Shown: in pieces, positions 41,087 through 52,890 of the stretch
Layout of the letters: each line of letters opens with the position of its first letter
Position numbering within the stretch: the first letter of the stretch is position 1
Assembly (NCBI GenBank): GCA_946902875.1
Contig: OX336344.1
Span: forward strand, 23,767,791-23,831,790
Direction: 5' to 3'
DNA: 64,000 bases
DNA from: Nematopogon swammerdamellus
Lineage: Eukaryota; Arthropoda; Insecta; Lepidoptera; Adelidae
The notes under the pieces: generated by a model
What the model saw: only the letters and a program-made list of their open reading frames with translations
Database searches by the model: none
Told to the model about the DNA's origin: nothing
Made by a program: the position numbers and the translations under genes

Positions 41087-41757
41087 AAGCAATTTTTCAC
41101 AGTGCTTGGGTTATTGCCAAAAATATGTAAAGGTGTGATCGATAAGGAAAATTTCCTAGATAATTATGAAAAGCGATATATTTAAAGAAATTAGGAGATG
41201 AAAAAAAATAAAAATTGACAGAGTAATTTTTATAGGTATTTTCAAATTTCTGCCTGTTCGAAATCGAAATTTTCCTAGATAATGTTATATATATACTCTT
41301 ATTAATATATAATATCATATTCCGAAAGAATTTTGGACAGAGCAATTTTTCACAGCGAATTATTGCCGAAAATCTGTAAAGGTGTGATCGATAAGGAAAA
41401 TTTCCTAGATACTTGTCTAAAGCGATATATATAAATAAATTAAGACATATAATAAAATAAAAATTGACAGAGCAATTTTTCTGAAGAAGTTGTGATACAA
41501 AATAGGTATTTTCAAATTTCTGCCTATTCGAAATCGAAATTTTCATAGATAATGTTATATTTATACTCTTATTAATATATAATATCATATACGGAAGGAA
41601 CTTCGGACGGAGCAATTTTTCACCAGCAGTTATAAGCGATTTTCATCTTTAGGTATAAATACCTAACTTCCAAACATAAAAAATCCTAGATAATTTGTCA
41701 AACGTGTATTTTAAACCCCACTTTATCACACTGCAAAGATTCAGCGACAGAGGAATT
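41087..41757 (-). repeat. Repeat X, minus copy, open for 172 codons
   Basis: Inverted copy of 31741-32305. It has two full tandem sub-units: GATCGATAAGGAAAATTTCC occurs at about 41139 and 41387. On the minus strand the frame is open from 41615 to 41097 and encodes two similar ~89-residue units (MILYINKSI, KISISNRQKFENTY, YLGNFPYRSHLY repeated). The plus copy retains only part of this frame. Whether it ever encoded a protein is unknown; AT-rich composition alone can keep such a frame open. Confidence 0.7.
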
Positions 41758-42659
41758 ACGTCGAGTGGAAATGCTTTATTGATTGGAGTATAATGCTCTG
41801 TGGCAATTTACTTGCTTTTTTTATTGCTCTCTGGTTGATAGATGCTGGCTAGTGGTCGGAGCCCCAGGCGCAGGCGCAAGCAATACTTCATTTTAGATGT
41901 GCGTTCAATTATGTGACAATTCATAAATTTAATTGCAAATAATTCCATAACATTCTCTACCACTAAAATGAAAATACCGCAGCATAAAGGCGTATAATAT
42001 TGAGGAATCTGGACAAATTCACGACGCATGCACAAAATCATACAACTTGGAAGGCAAAATTTCTGAAATATTATTATGCAAGCTTTTGTGCAAGTGCGAC
42101 TGGATGTTTCACCTGGCGCCCGCCCCCGCCGCCCCCGCCGACCCCGCCGCGCCCCGCGTCGCCAAGCACCGCGACCACTGAACTATATATTACTGGAATG
42201 CTTTAGTTAGACGTACACTTTTTAGGCAAATTAGGTTTTCGCCATAATAGTGTAGTGGAACCAATGTTATTTATTTATTGGGAAACTTAACAGCTAACCT
42301 ATGAACTATTACATACACATTAAAGAAAAAATTACATAGCCAATAACAACGCTTCACGATTTACAAATTACAATATATAAGTACATATTACGTCCTGCTA
42401 TCTTAATAAAATAAGAAGAAAATAAAACCAAAATAAAATAAAACCAAATTAAACATATGTAGTACTTACACAAATGACAATCACAATAACTAATATTTTC
42501 ACAAAGCCGCTCTGAACAACCCACGACGGCCTCGTGTGCATTAACTGACATGGTTGGTTGGCTCCCGGGACCGGACGCTCACTACCTTCTATCTGCATCA
42601 AAATATCCATAATTACATCCTCACACAAATATGCTGTAAGTTAGTATGGTACTGCCATT
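41758..42659. other. Noncoding sequence with a possible LINE tail
   Basis: 42265-42560 begins TTATTTATTTATTGGGAAAC and looks like a reverse-oriented 3' tail of an unrelated LINE. A CCCGCCCCCGCC island lies at 42117-42165. No gene supported. Confidence 0.45.
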
Positions 42660-43177
42660 CCAGCCAGCTGGTGTACTAGACAGAGTTCAGTGAGCGCCGC
42701 GCTGTACACACAGCTCACTAGTAGGAACACATTCCAGCCAGCTGGTGTACTAGATAGAGTTCAGTGAGCGCCGCGCTGTACACACAGCTCGCTAGTAGGA
42801 ACACATTCCAGCCAGCTGGTGTACTAGATAGAGTTCAGTGAGCGCCGCGCTGTACACACAGCTCGCTAGTAGGAACACATTCCAGCCAGCTGGTGTACTA
42901 GATAGAGTTCAGTGAGCGCCGCGCTGTACACACAGCTCGCTAGTAGGAACACATTCCAGCCAGCTGGTGTACTAGATAGAGTTCAGTGAGCGCCGCGCTG
43001 TACACACAGCTCGCTAGTAGGAACACATTCCAGCCAGCTGGTGTACTAGATAGAGTTCAGTGAGCGCCGCGCTGTACACACATCTCGCTAGTAGGAACAC
43101 ATTCCAGCCAGCTGGTGTACTAGATAGAGTTCAGTGAGCGCCGCGCTGTACACACAGCTCTCTAGTAGGAACACATT
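42660..43177. repeat. Seven-copy 74-bp tandem array
   Basis: Units begin at 42660, 42734, 42808, 42882, 42956, 43030 and 43104, each exactly 74 bp, ending at 43177. They are nearly identical; differences are ACAGAG/ATAGAG in unit 1, CTCACT/CTCGCT, CATCTC in unit 6 and CTCTCT in the last. Each unit contains the E-box CAGCTG (CCAGCCAGCTGGTG), GAGCGCCGCGCTG (near-palindromic) and ACACACAGCTCGCTAGTAGG. All three frames are interrupted, so it is noncoding. Confidence 0.95.
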
Positions 43178-43549
43178 TACAGAAGCCGAATATTTCACTA
43201 GAGCCGCGCTCGCTTGGACAGCAGCCTCCTGAAAAGGCTTCGTTGCATCAGCTTGTAATGCCGGCCCGCCCGCTCCGCCTCCGCCGCCCCCGCTCAGCCG
43301 AGGCGCGGGGCGGTGGCGGGGCCGGCGGGGGCGGCAGGCGTTATTAGCAGACCTATGTTATCCGTAGCCGGTCTCTGCCGTGAGGTCACTGGTCACTTCA
43401 GTGCTGCGCGCGCGCGTCGGATTTCGATGAATTTGGAACTCACTGTCGTAGCTGTAGGATGGTTTGAAAATACAATTGAACCCGGTAGATGGCGTCGTGA
43501 TAACTCCACGCGGACGAAGTCGCGGGCACAGCTATTACACGCATATATA
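43178..43549. other. Noncoding sequence with a GC island
   Basis: 43259-43340 is CCGCCGCCCCCG/GGGGCGG-rich. No gene supported. Confidence 0.45.
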
Positions 43550-43991
43550 CAGGGTGTAAAAACGGCGAGTACATTAAATTTAGGAAATGATTATTGGGAT
43601 CAAGAGTAACAAAAAAGTCTAATAACTTTTTTCTGAATTCCCAAAGTTACAGTTTTCATACAAACGAATTGATTATTTTAGTGTAAAAATGATCTAATGA
43701 CAACAGGGTAGGGCGCAGGGGGTAAGAGCGGGTGAGACGTGAGCGCCTCGGACGGTGGTGTTGGCGGGAGGGGCGGGGGTTAGCTTTGTGAGTGGAGGAC
43801 TGGAGGTCGGCAGGCGGAGGGTGCGGAGCGGCAACAACGCGATAAATTACAGTAGACGAAAACATACATTTCAAAAATTCATATCTCGAAAACTAGACAC
43901 TTTAGAGAAAAAGTTTTATTTGCTTTTTTGTCTAGGAAAAACATGAGGATTGCGCTGGCGAAATTAATGTACTCGCCGTTTTAACACCCTG
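43550..43991. mobile_element. Non-autonomous DNA transposon (MITE) with TA target sites
   Basis: The left end CAGGGTGTAAAAACGGCGAG and the right end (reverse complement CAGGGTGTTAAAACGGCGAG) form terminal inverted repeats of about 30 bp, continuing into TACATTAA(A)TTT. TA dinucleotides flank both ends (43548-43549 and 43992-43993). The 442-bp interior has no transposase. Consistent with a Tc1/mariner-type or similar MITE. Confidence 0.85.
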
Positions 43992-44653
43992 TATGTATAT
44001 GTATATATACTGATCGCTTCACCAAAACTATGGTCATCTGTGGTCGAAATATTAGCTCTTTACAAAGTGCCAGACAGCCGGCACGAGTGGGTTTGCCCAA
44101 AACTTCAACGGAAGGTCATAAATAGCCAATAACACCACTCCTCACGAAAGCGAGGCGCCATGCCGGCTACAAGGCAGACAAGAAGTCGTCGACTAATTAA
44201 TTAAGAGGGCTTTTGAACAGCCGATGTTATAGGTAGTAGGGAACACACTCGCTGGAATGCGATACCATATTTTCGCCGTACGATACAGGTGAACGATATC
44301 GAAAAGCGATGCGTTCTCAGTAGTTGGGTGTCAACAATATATGGATGTTCTCAGCGAGTCCGGCGGGTGTGGCGGATACGGACGGGGCAGGAGGGACCAA
44401 TCCGCCGCCTAGGCAAATTATATACATTATTATTAACATCGCATCGCATGACAAATAACAAAAGGTAACGCTATCAAAGGGCATAAGTAAGCGGACGTCG
44501 TCGGTCGCGGATGATAGAGCGCGGACGGGCCAGTTAGTCGGCGCGGCGCGGTGGCGGCGCGGTGGCGGCGCGGAGGCACAGCAGACGAGACGGATCGTTC
44601 GCTTCTGCGAATGTGTACACGTGGCCTACTGTATCACTTCATACATCCTCATA
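43992..44653. other. Noncoding sequence
   Basis: No gene supported; GC-rich at 44500-44600. Confidence 0.45.
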
Positions 44654-45596
44654 TACGTAGTCTGGCAATTAAGCTCCGGGAATTTGGATATAGCTCGGGA
44701 ACTCGCAACACTGTCGTTCATAAACATATGGCTGGAAATAAGGGACCTTCCTTTCGTTCCATTCGAAATTTGAAATTAATGGCGCGCTTGTTTTGTTTTT
44801 TATGCGTGTTTTTCTAACGTAACTTTGTAGTGACGTCGTGAAAATGAGTGACTCTTGTTATTTAAACAACGTGTTGTGATCAAATTTTTAGTGAAATCTG
44901 GCGAAAAACCAACGGAAATCCATAGAAAATTGCAGGTGATGTACAGAGACGAGTGCATGTCAAAAACGCGCGTGTTTCAATGGGCGAAGCGGTTCAAGGA
45001 GGGGCGTGAATCAGTAGATGACGATCCGCGTGAAGGAGCTCCCGCCACGTCTCGTACCGACGCGAATGTCGACCGTCTACGCACGCTGATCACGTCTGAC
45101 CGGCGCCTGAGCATTCGTGCGTTGTCTGATGAGTTAAACATTAACAAAGAAACCGTTCGCAAAGCAGCACAAAGTTACCGTGTGCGGCCCGAACTCACCG
45201 ACACCACCTGGATCTTGCACCACGACAACGCGCCGGCACATTCCTCGTTCATTGTGCAAGAGTTTTTGGCAAAAAAAGGCACTCCAACGTAGCCGCACCC
45301 ACCCTATAGCCCCGATATCGCCCCCTGCGACTTTTTCTTATTTCTCAAGATGAAGTTGCACCTCAAGCGAACTCATCATGGCGGTGTACAGGAGGTCAAG
45401 GAAGCTGTAACCGCGGTGCCATCTCTTCATCTTCGGAAGATTACCAAGGGTGCTTCCAATCGTGGGAGCATCGTTGGAATCGTTGTGTAGAGTTAAAAGG
45501 AGACTATTGCGAAGGTCGATAATAAAATTTTGTTTGTAACTTAATTTTTTTGTGTTTTATTGAAAAATTCCCGGAACTTAATTGCCACACCTCGTA
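44654..45596 (+). mobile_element. Mariner transposon, internally deleted, with intact ends
   Basis: The left end TACGTAGTCTGGCAATTAAG and right end (reverse complement TACGAGGTGTGGCAATTAAG) continue into (C/T)TCCGGGAATTT, giving ~33-bp terminal inverted repeats. TA duplications lie at 44652-44653 and 45597-45598. Total length is 943 bp against the usual ~1.3 kb, so about a quarter has been lost from inside the transposase. TIR mismatches are few. Confidence 0.92.
44855..45490 (+). pseudogene. Mariner transposase, deleted and with a stop
   Basis: The N-terminal DNA-binding part is present: KFLVKSGEKPTEIHRKLQ, RVFQWAKRFKEGRESVDDDP, then RRLSIRALSDELNINKETVR. The frame then jumps at about 45168 to the catalytic C-terminal part, TWILHHDNAPAHSSF and, after a TAG at 45290-45292, YSPDIAPCDFFLF. 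The second and third catalytic Asp are separated by 34 positions (DD34D). The block with the first Asp is deleted. The degraded C-terminus runs to about 45490. It cannot make active transposase but keeps ends that an active relative might use. Confidence 0.92.
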
Positions 45597-47529
45597 TACA
45601 GCCATCCGCGGAGGACGCCCGCGAAGCTCGTCCGAGTGCTACTGTATCCAACCTTAGACATTAATTGCAAGAAAAAGTGAACTGAAATACAGCGCGGGAA
45701 CGCGGCGGCTGTCCTCGGGACAATGAATGATGTCCCGAGGATGCAGGAATATTTTTATTTAATTTAAGTTGTTACATTTCTGTTTAATTTAATTTTCCTT
45801 TGTCTAATAAAGATTTACATCTCTTCTTAATGTTATAATAATATAATATTATGATGGGTGTGGAGATGTCGCCGCACTAGTCGCCGCCCGAGCAGACTCT
45901 CCCTCCTAATAACGAGATCGTAATATTTCTTTGTAGTGCACAATGTAGTGACCACTAATGCAACACGAACCGACTGCCGTTCCCCGCCCGGCCCCGTCAC
46001 ACCCCCGCACCTCCCTACAACTACGTACTTACAGGACGAGGCTGACCGACGATCTTTCACCACCTATGTATATGATAATGATAACCCTATTTTTTTTATT
46101 CATTAAGAATGATTTAGCTTTGCATACGTAATTTGGGAATACATTAATTGTTTATGTAATTGTATGGGTGAACAAACAGGAGCACAGTCACATTAAACAG
46201 GATAAGAGATAAATAAATATGCTCGCAACTCCGTGTTCCCGAAGAGGTTATATTATGTGCAACTGAAGGTGCATTCACGAAGTACAATATTTTATAAATG
46301 AAGAAAAAAAAATATCAACATGTGTGCTAGGACGTCGATCATTTTCAATATCTAGGTACGTAGTTAGATTTTTATTTAAAGTTTGTAAACTTCATACAGA
46401 GTTGAGTGATCTTAAAGTTGAGGCGCACACTTGGCGCTTCGCCGCCGCGCCCTCCCGCAGTGAGCGTCGAGAGAGAACAGATGCAGTTTGTTCTTGATGA
46501 AGTGAGGGCAGGTAATGTTTTGGAAAGCATCACAAAAAAAAAAAAATTTGCAGGTTTTTAGTTCAAACACTACTTAATAGTAACAAAAATAGAAGCGGTA
46601 AACACAACTAATGTTTTGTCAAAGTAATGAGGAGTAGGTACATACGCACATTGCTAGACCTAGCTGTACCTGTACGTCAAACCCTGAGAATTCGACAAAA
46701 AAAAAAATTAAGAAGACGCTTAAAAACACGACTCGGAATCTTCCTTTGAGGGATCAAGCAAACGATCAGAGTTCGTTGTAAGTGCGCAAGTATATGACAT
46801 GTTAATGTTACTCCGGCTCAGTGGGTCGTGGTGTCCGGCGCGGAGCACACCGATCAGCTTAAAAACAATTAAATATTTTTGACAAACTTCGTTTACTTAT
46901 CCTAATTAATGGTAAAAATATTAAACGAAGATCTTATTATATTCATCTTACTCTTACTCACGAGAATGACGAAATTATGGAGGATATTGAGTTTTCTAGG
47001 GAACCCCAATAAGTTGTGTCGGGGTCGGTGCGGACACGGGCGCGGGCCTCCGAGTGAGAGGGGAGTCCGGGCAGACAATGAGAGGGCCGCACTACACAGG
47101 TACAGGAGCCCTGACAAGGTAGAGGGGAGGGGTAGGGGGAGGCAGTAGACGTTACAGGTGAAAACGTTTTGTTTTCTTTTAATTTCGTCTCGAAATTTAA
47201 GGTTTTGTCTAAAAATGTAATTTGAGGAACAAAAGGAATCAAAAAGAAAGTAAAAGACAAGATGAAGGACGACCAATAAAATATCTTTATAGGCGGCTCA
47301 CTGAGCATCGCGCCGTGTGGCGGCGGCGAGCGAGCACCACCCACCTCTGTGGCACCACAGCACCATCGCACCACCACACCGCCGCATCACCCACTCCACA
47401 ACAAGCGGCGGGTGGTCGCGGTCGGAGTGGTTTAGTTAGGTGGTGGACTAAAAGCTCAAGGTTCGAGGCCCACACGTGCACCGACGCATTTTTATAATTG
47501 AAACATTTACGTGCTTACCTACATCCACT
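45597..47529. other. Noncoding sequence
   Basis: No gene supported. A 10-bp-arm hairpin (CCTCGGGACA ... TGTCCCGAGG) lies at 45713-45740. GC patches lie near 45970-46015 and 47030-47140. A moderately coding-like stretch at 46902-47377 shows no recognisable motif. Confidence 0.45.
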
Positions 47530-48620
47530 GATTTGCGTAAGCAGATTCGGCTGTGTTTTCCAATAATCCAGTATAGCCAATAATACGCAATAAAAATCGC
47601 CGACATCGGTATAAAATCCTTAATTTTCTAGACGCTAGTTTCGCCTTGGACTCTATGAACGATCGAAATCTAACATCCCTGGACACTTCCGTACCCAGGA
47701 CGCCCAGACTACCATCGGGGGACACTTCTCGGAAAATAGCTTGGAGAGGATAAGGATCAACCTTAATAGAGAAGGCGCGAGCTTGCGTTTTGGCTACTTT
47801 GAAGTTGAACAAGTTTTCCTTCCCCCTATACGATACTTTTTTGACAACTAGGTCAACCTGAGCAATAGTTTCTCTACCCTACAAGTCTTTGTTGAACCCT
47901 TCGTGCACCGTGCTGTCGTCCTCGTAACAATGTATTTCGCCGAGCGAGAGCATATCGATGATAAATAATAGAAACAGCGTAGGCGACAATACGGATCCTT
48001 GTGGAACACCAGCAATTATTGAGTAATCCGTCGAACAGGCACCATCTAGGGTGATAAAGATCGACCGACCCCTCAAAAACCCGAAGAAGACATTGAGCCG
48101 GAGGAATAGTAGCGTTTGAATAAGCGGGTGAGGATTGGCGCCAATTTCAGAGCACAATTTTTCAAGACGATTGCCGGGACACCGTCAGGTTCACAACTCA
48201 TCGAAATATTCAACCCATTTATAAAGACTCTGGGATGGAACCTAATATTTGCCATCATACGACTGCATTGGGGTGATGAAGGGGGGTTGGCGTCAAGTCG
48301 GTCATGTTTGAGTTGGATGCGAAAAGGCGTTCAAAGATACTCGCCTTTTCCTTCGCGAGTATAGCGAGCGAGCCATCCGGATGTTTCAGCGAAGGTGTAA
48401 CAGGACGGCAGAAATTCCGACCGATAGATTTGGCGAGAGACCAGAAGGCGCGGCTACCCGAAGGGCTACGTGCAAGTTTCGCGCCAATTCCACGGTCGTG
48501 CCTGAACTTGGCCAAGTTGTGCGTTCGTTTGCAAGACCCAGCAGCGACATTGAGCTCTTGTCTGCTCTCGACAGCCATTTCCTATAAGCCTGGTTTTTAG
48601 TGTCAACCTGCATTGACGAT
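47530..48620 (-). mobile_element. Second LINE family relic, minus strand
   Basis: From 48620 downward: RQELNVAAGSCKRTHNLAKF, SGSRAFWSLAKSIGRNFCRP and KHPDGSLAILAKEKASIFER. Next come the pre-RT region (PDGVPAIVLKNCALKLAPIL), then FLRGRSIFITLDGACSTDYS and AGVPQGSVLSPTLFLLFIID. A YEDD replaces the catalytic YADD. The end is LGTEVSRDVRFRSFIESKAK. It is clearly related to LINE-A in order and motifs but much more diverged, with a large RT deletion and frame breaks. Confidence 0.85.
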
Positions 48621-50431
48621 TGAACCAATAGGCAACGTATAGTCGAGTAACCGATAGTTTAAAGTTCACTTTGATCCTCACAGATTTGCGTATAATTTAC
48701 TCAATCAATATCCTACACATCATCAAATAATACAACTTCATAAGATTGCCACGAGAGCGGTCGTCCTGCCGCCTCCGCCGCCGCGACCGAGTTTCGCAAA
48801 ACAGATAGAGGACGCGGGAACTTTGTTCCGCCTGTGTGTGTGTGTGTATGTGTGCGAGCGAATACGTGTCTCGCGGTCTCCGAGTGAATTCTTTCATGAA
48901 GTTGCGAACATTATGAAGTTGTACCGAATTGAACTTTTGGGGAGTACGGGCAACTTAATTGCGATCCCTCCGCGCTACAATGTCGAGCAAATCGGAGCGC
49001 CTTCTTTCCCGATACGTACAATATAAGGTGTGGTGGTGCGCGCCATAACGAGCTGGCCTCCGCTCCGCTCGATGTTGCGGCGACGAATTAATACCTTCAA
49101 CACTATCTCTTATAGTTTACGAATTACACAGAACTTTACTCATGTTCTCGAGGCGAGACAATCCAACTATTCTGTGCCGGTCGCGCCAGCTTACTTGGTT
49201 GCAAGTAAGCTTACGCCGGTATTATTACAACATGCAGTCAGGATTAACCATGATTTGTTTATGCGAAAGAAGAACGAATCGTATTTTGAAGATAAAGTTA
49301 AGCAATGAATTAGGATTTGTATAATTTATCGAGAATGCATGTAACAAAGGAACAAGGAAAAACGAAGGTAATTTTCATGAGGAAATCCCCACGAGGAAAT
49401 TCCCAGGGTGTTTCCTTTTATTGTCGTTTCTATTATACGTTTACCATTCAGAATTCAGAAAATTAATTATATATTACCAGAGACTGCCAGTGCCAACTGT
49501 CGAGTCTTTCGAAAAGTGTTTTTTTTTTTCAGTATTTTTAATTTTTAATGTTTCATTTATGTTTTTTTATTTGCGTTTAATGTGGATGCTAGTAGCACGA
49601 GACATACGTAAGTCAAACCTAACAAGTCCAATACGGGATTGTTGTTCACAGTGAGCACGGTAGGGAATATACAACCAGGTAGCTGGTACACAAATTTACC
49701 TTTATGATTTCTACATACATTAATGTAATAATCGATTCCGTACTAATTTTTTTAACAATATCCCTTATTTTTATTCTATTCTAGATTTTGAAGAAGAATA
49801 ATCTTTTTACAAAATCTGATATTATGTGCATCTCCGTCTGCTTGCTTAATCTAGATGACAGTTTATTAACAAACAATATTTGATTAAATGAATTTGAAGA
49901 ACTAAATAAGATTGCTCAGAATAGCCCCGGTTGTTGGAGCATGTTTTACTCGCTGACATAGCTAATGGAAATGTCGGGTTCGCATATAGAAAGTACAGTA
50001 TGTGAGCTCTCGCTTACACACCTACAACCACTCGCACAGCCAGCCCCTCCGACATCACTTGCGCCGCTCTAGGACAACTCCGCACCACCGTTATATCGCC
50101 ACCCGCGCCGCCGCTTTCAGCGAGTCACCACCGAGAGCCATTTCCCCATCTCGTCTATTCACTGCGAATCTATTCGGCTCTGCATAATATCTGTCACGAT
50201 GCCCAAGCCGTCATCCGCCGATTTAGCATCGCCCGACTTGACTCGAAAAAATTACTAAACATTGTGTGATGTCAATTTGTAGTTGGCTATTTATCGGAAA
50301 GAGCGAAGCAGGCGCCTGGCTTGTGAGGGTCTTACAACAACTTTGGGATGGAATGTATATATTATTGGTGTATGCATTTTAACGTCTTTGTAGACGCATT
50401 ACTGGAGGGGTATTAATTAATGAAATCGGCT
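48621..50431. other. Noncoding sequence
   Basis: No gene supported. Includes a GTGTGTGTGTGTATGTGTG tract near 48833-48853 and T-rich stretches near 49520. Possible regulatory content cannot be assessed. Confidence 0.45.
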
Positions 50432-50590
50432 TACCGGTGGGATTATGGCGAGCGAATCGCTGCAGCTCGACGTTTTGAGTCCTCTATGGGACCCGTTCTC
50501 AAGAGGACGTGCTAGCTCCTTGGGCAGCCAGCACGTCACTGACAGGAGTCCGCCTGCTACACCACTTCATTAATTAATATGAGTGACGGT
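50432..50590. mobile_element. Possible Penelope-like terminal fragment
   Basis: GCAGCTCGACGTTTTGAGTC, CTATGGGACCCGTTCTCAAG and GCCAGCACGTCACTGACAGG resemble the 'cgaaacgt...gaccc...tcatgag' style of Penelope-like terminal repeats. ATTAATTAATGAA-type sequence flanks it on both sides (about 50413 and 50565). The family assignment is uncertain. Confidence 0.4.
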
Positions 50591-51509
50591 GCGGGACTAA
50601 AAACTAATTTACTGGAGAGGTAGTTGTTCATCGCAGTTTATATCTTTCTAGAACCTTATTCATTAGACCTAAAAATAAACGGGAATGCCCGAGTTCAGTT
50701 GCACCACAGAGCATCGAATACCGCGCCGCGCGCGCGCCCCCTACTAGAGACGCCCTAAGCGATAATATTTGAAACCCAATAACTGCATGCAGTGCTGCTA
50801 GCGCTTCGTATGTGTGTGTGTGTGTGTGTGTGTGTTAGTATCGACAGTACACACAAAAAGGAGCAAGTTAGACACACGCACAAAACAAATGCACACGCAC
50901 AACACACACATGTAAGTCATAGGCCACGCCCACAGGCTTCAACGCCGTTGTAGGGAAATCGCGCTCAGGGCGCCTCTAGGAGAGGCGCGCGCGGTATTCG
51001 ATGCTCTGTGAGTTGCACGGAGTTGAGTTAGCCCTGCACGTTTCTCTCGGCTTAGAGCTGCCCGTCGCGCGAAGTGTCTGTATTGGTCTGTATAGTATAG
51101 TAAGTTGGACCAAAGTTGGAAGGACTGCATCGCGTCGCGGCGGGAGTGAGTCGGTGGGGCTGAAACGGCGCGGGCGGCGCGGCGGAGGGACGGCCTACTC
51201 TACACACACTCACTCACTGCCCACTAGCCACTAGCCACTAGCCAGTACGCGAGAGCACGTCGAGCGGAGGTGAGCTAGCTCTAGCTAAGCTGTTGTTCCT
51301 GCTTCCTTCCCGCTGTGTCCGATGCCTGTTCTCCGCGCCGCCGCGCCGCGCCGCCGCGCATCTCGCTGATATGGAAGTAATTATGTGGCGACAGTGTCGG
51401 TATTGTTCGCGAATAGCCCCGACTCACGCACACCTACGCATTTAAGTTTTATTACAATAATTTACATTATGCAAATATTAATTAATTGTCAAAACGTTTT
51501 AATAATAAT
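50591..51509. other. Noncoding sequence with (GT)n and GC island
   Basis: 50811-50835 is (GT)12-13. CGATGCTCTGTG at 51000 and CACAGAGCATCGAATACCGC at 50714 form a distant inverted repeat (GCGGTATTCGATGCTCTGTG at 50991-51010). 51140-51360 is GC-rich. No gene supported. Confidence 0.5.
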
Positions 51510-51665
51510 GTTGCCCCCGGCTAGGTGGACGGTCGACCTCATCCACTCCCGGCTGTAGCCCCGGGAGTGGATGGATGAGAAGATCGGAAGACCGCGTGTG
51601 GTGGCTGGCTTGAGAGAGGCATATGTCCAGCAGTGCCCCGATACGGGCTGATGATGATGATGGAA
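51510..51665 (+). mobile_element. RTE-like LINE 3' end
   Basis: CCCGGCTAGGTGGACGGTCG, a strong hairpin (CATCCACTCCCGG ... CCGGGAGTGGATG) and GGCATATGTCCAGCAGTGCC end in GGGCTGATGATGATGATGGA. This is the 3' terminus of an RTE-clade LINE of the kind widespread in moths. The coding part is absent. Confidence 0.75.
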
Positions 51666-51859
51666 ATGTTATTGGTAACCCATTCGTGCGACAAATATTC
51701 ACACGATAACCCGGCTCTATTCCTCGCTCTCTTCATTATTTCCTCGAAGACAGAACACAAAGAATATTTAGAAATTGAAAATTATCAATATTTGACTTTT
51801 TTCGAACATAAAAATGTGACTGCTATCGGCTCGAAACATAGAAATTAATCTCTACTTAT

Positions 51860-51960
51860 TATAAAGGGGAACGTCTGTCTGTATGTATGTTTGAGGTAAA
51901 CTCCGGAACAACTGAAGAGATTTTGATGCGGTTGGGTCCGCCGCGTTGCTCACGTGATGC
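51860..51960 (+). repeat. SINE-like fragment
   Basis: CTACTTATTATAAAGGGGAA, CGTCTGTCTGTATGTATGTT and GGAACAACTGAAGAGATTTT form a phrase very common in moth SINE-type repeats (general impression). Confidence 0.5.
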
Positions 51961-52664
51961 CGTCGTATTATCTCAACTAGATGTTTCTAAGAAACTGCCT
52001 TTTCTACATAGATTTAATTTCGACATTAAGTAATGACTACTAGAAATACGTTCAGTAATCAACCGTTTCCTTTACTTTCTATTGTGATATGAAAAAGTTG
52101 AACTTCTTCCATAATACATTTCATTTCAATGAAAGATTTAAAAATGTATGATCTGAATGTATGTATGATGAACTACAATAATATTATTAGTTTCACGTAA
52201 GACATTCGGTATTATCGAACAAATTAAACCATTTTGACCAATTATGTGAGACACCGAGGATTATCAGAAAATAATAAGTCTGTTTCTGACAAATTAAATC
52301 GTATTTTCGGCAAAAGATCCTCCGCCCACGCCACCGCTCCCGGGCGGCCCCGCCCCGCCCCGCCCCGCCCCGCCCCGCGCCACAACAAGCAGCTACGATG
52401 AAACTAAGAGAGTTGTTCTCGGGTAATTGGCGCCTGATCACAAAACAGAATTATCGCGCCACTTGCCTTTTTTATGCGGATCACCTGCGCGGTGTCGTCC
52501 TCCCGCCCCCGCCCTCCCCCGCCCCTACACCTACGCCCCGGAGCCGGAGGCTTCGCGCCGTAAAAACAAAATCCGCAGGAGGAGGGAGAACGCTCTCACA
52601 TTACACTACGGCTACACCAATTATTTGTTGTCTTTCTACCACCACGTATAAAAACTCTTGTATA
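51961..52664. other. Noncoding sequence with (CCCCG)n
   Basis: 52345-52380 is (CCCCG)6-7; 52496-52560 is CCCGCCCCCGCC-rich. Open frames here follow this composition. No gene supported. Confidence 0.5.
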
Positions 52665-52890
52665 TAAGTAACAAGCTGTGCCCGCGGCTCCGCCTGCTCT
52701 CATATTTCACTTCACTGCTAACCTCATAAGCTATTTAGCGTGATAGTAAGTAGCCTATAGTTGATGGGAAGAATCAAGCTATCCGTAGAATTTTGTTTTA
52801 TTAAAATCGGTTCAGTGGTTCTCGAGTTATAAGCGGACAGACAGACACTCAGACAGACAGAAAGCAGACGTTGGATTTTATTATAGGTAA
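52665..52890 (+). mobile_element. SINE-like element (CCCGCGGCTCCGCCTGCTC type)
   Basis: It opens AAGCTGTGCCCGCGGCTCCG and continues with AAAATCGGTTCAGTGGTTCT, CGAGTTATAAGCGGACAGAC and GACAGACACTCAGACAGACA, ending in GATTTTATTATAGG. It is related in style to 27600-27910, a common class in Lepidoptera. Confidence 0.7.
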
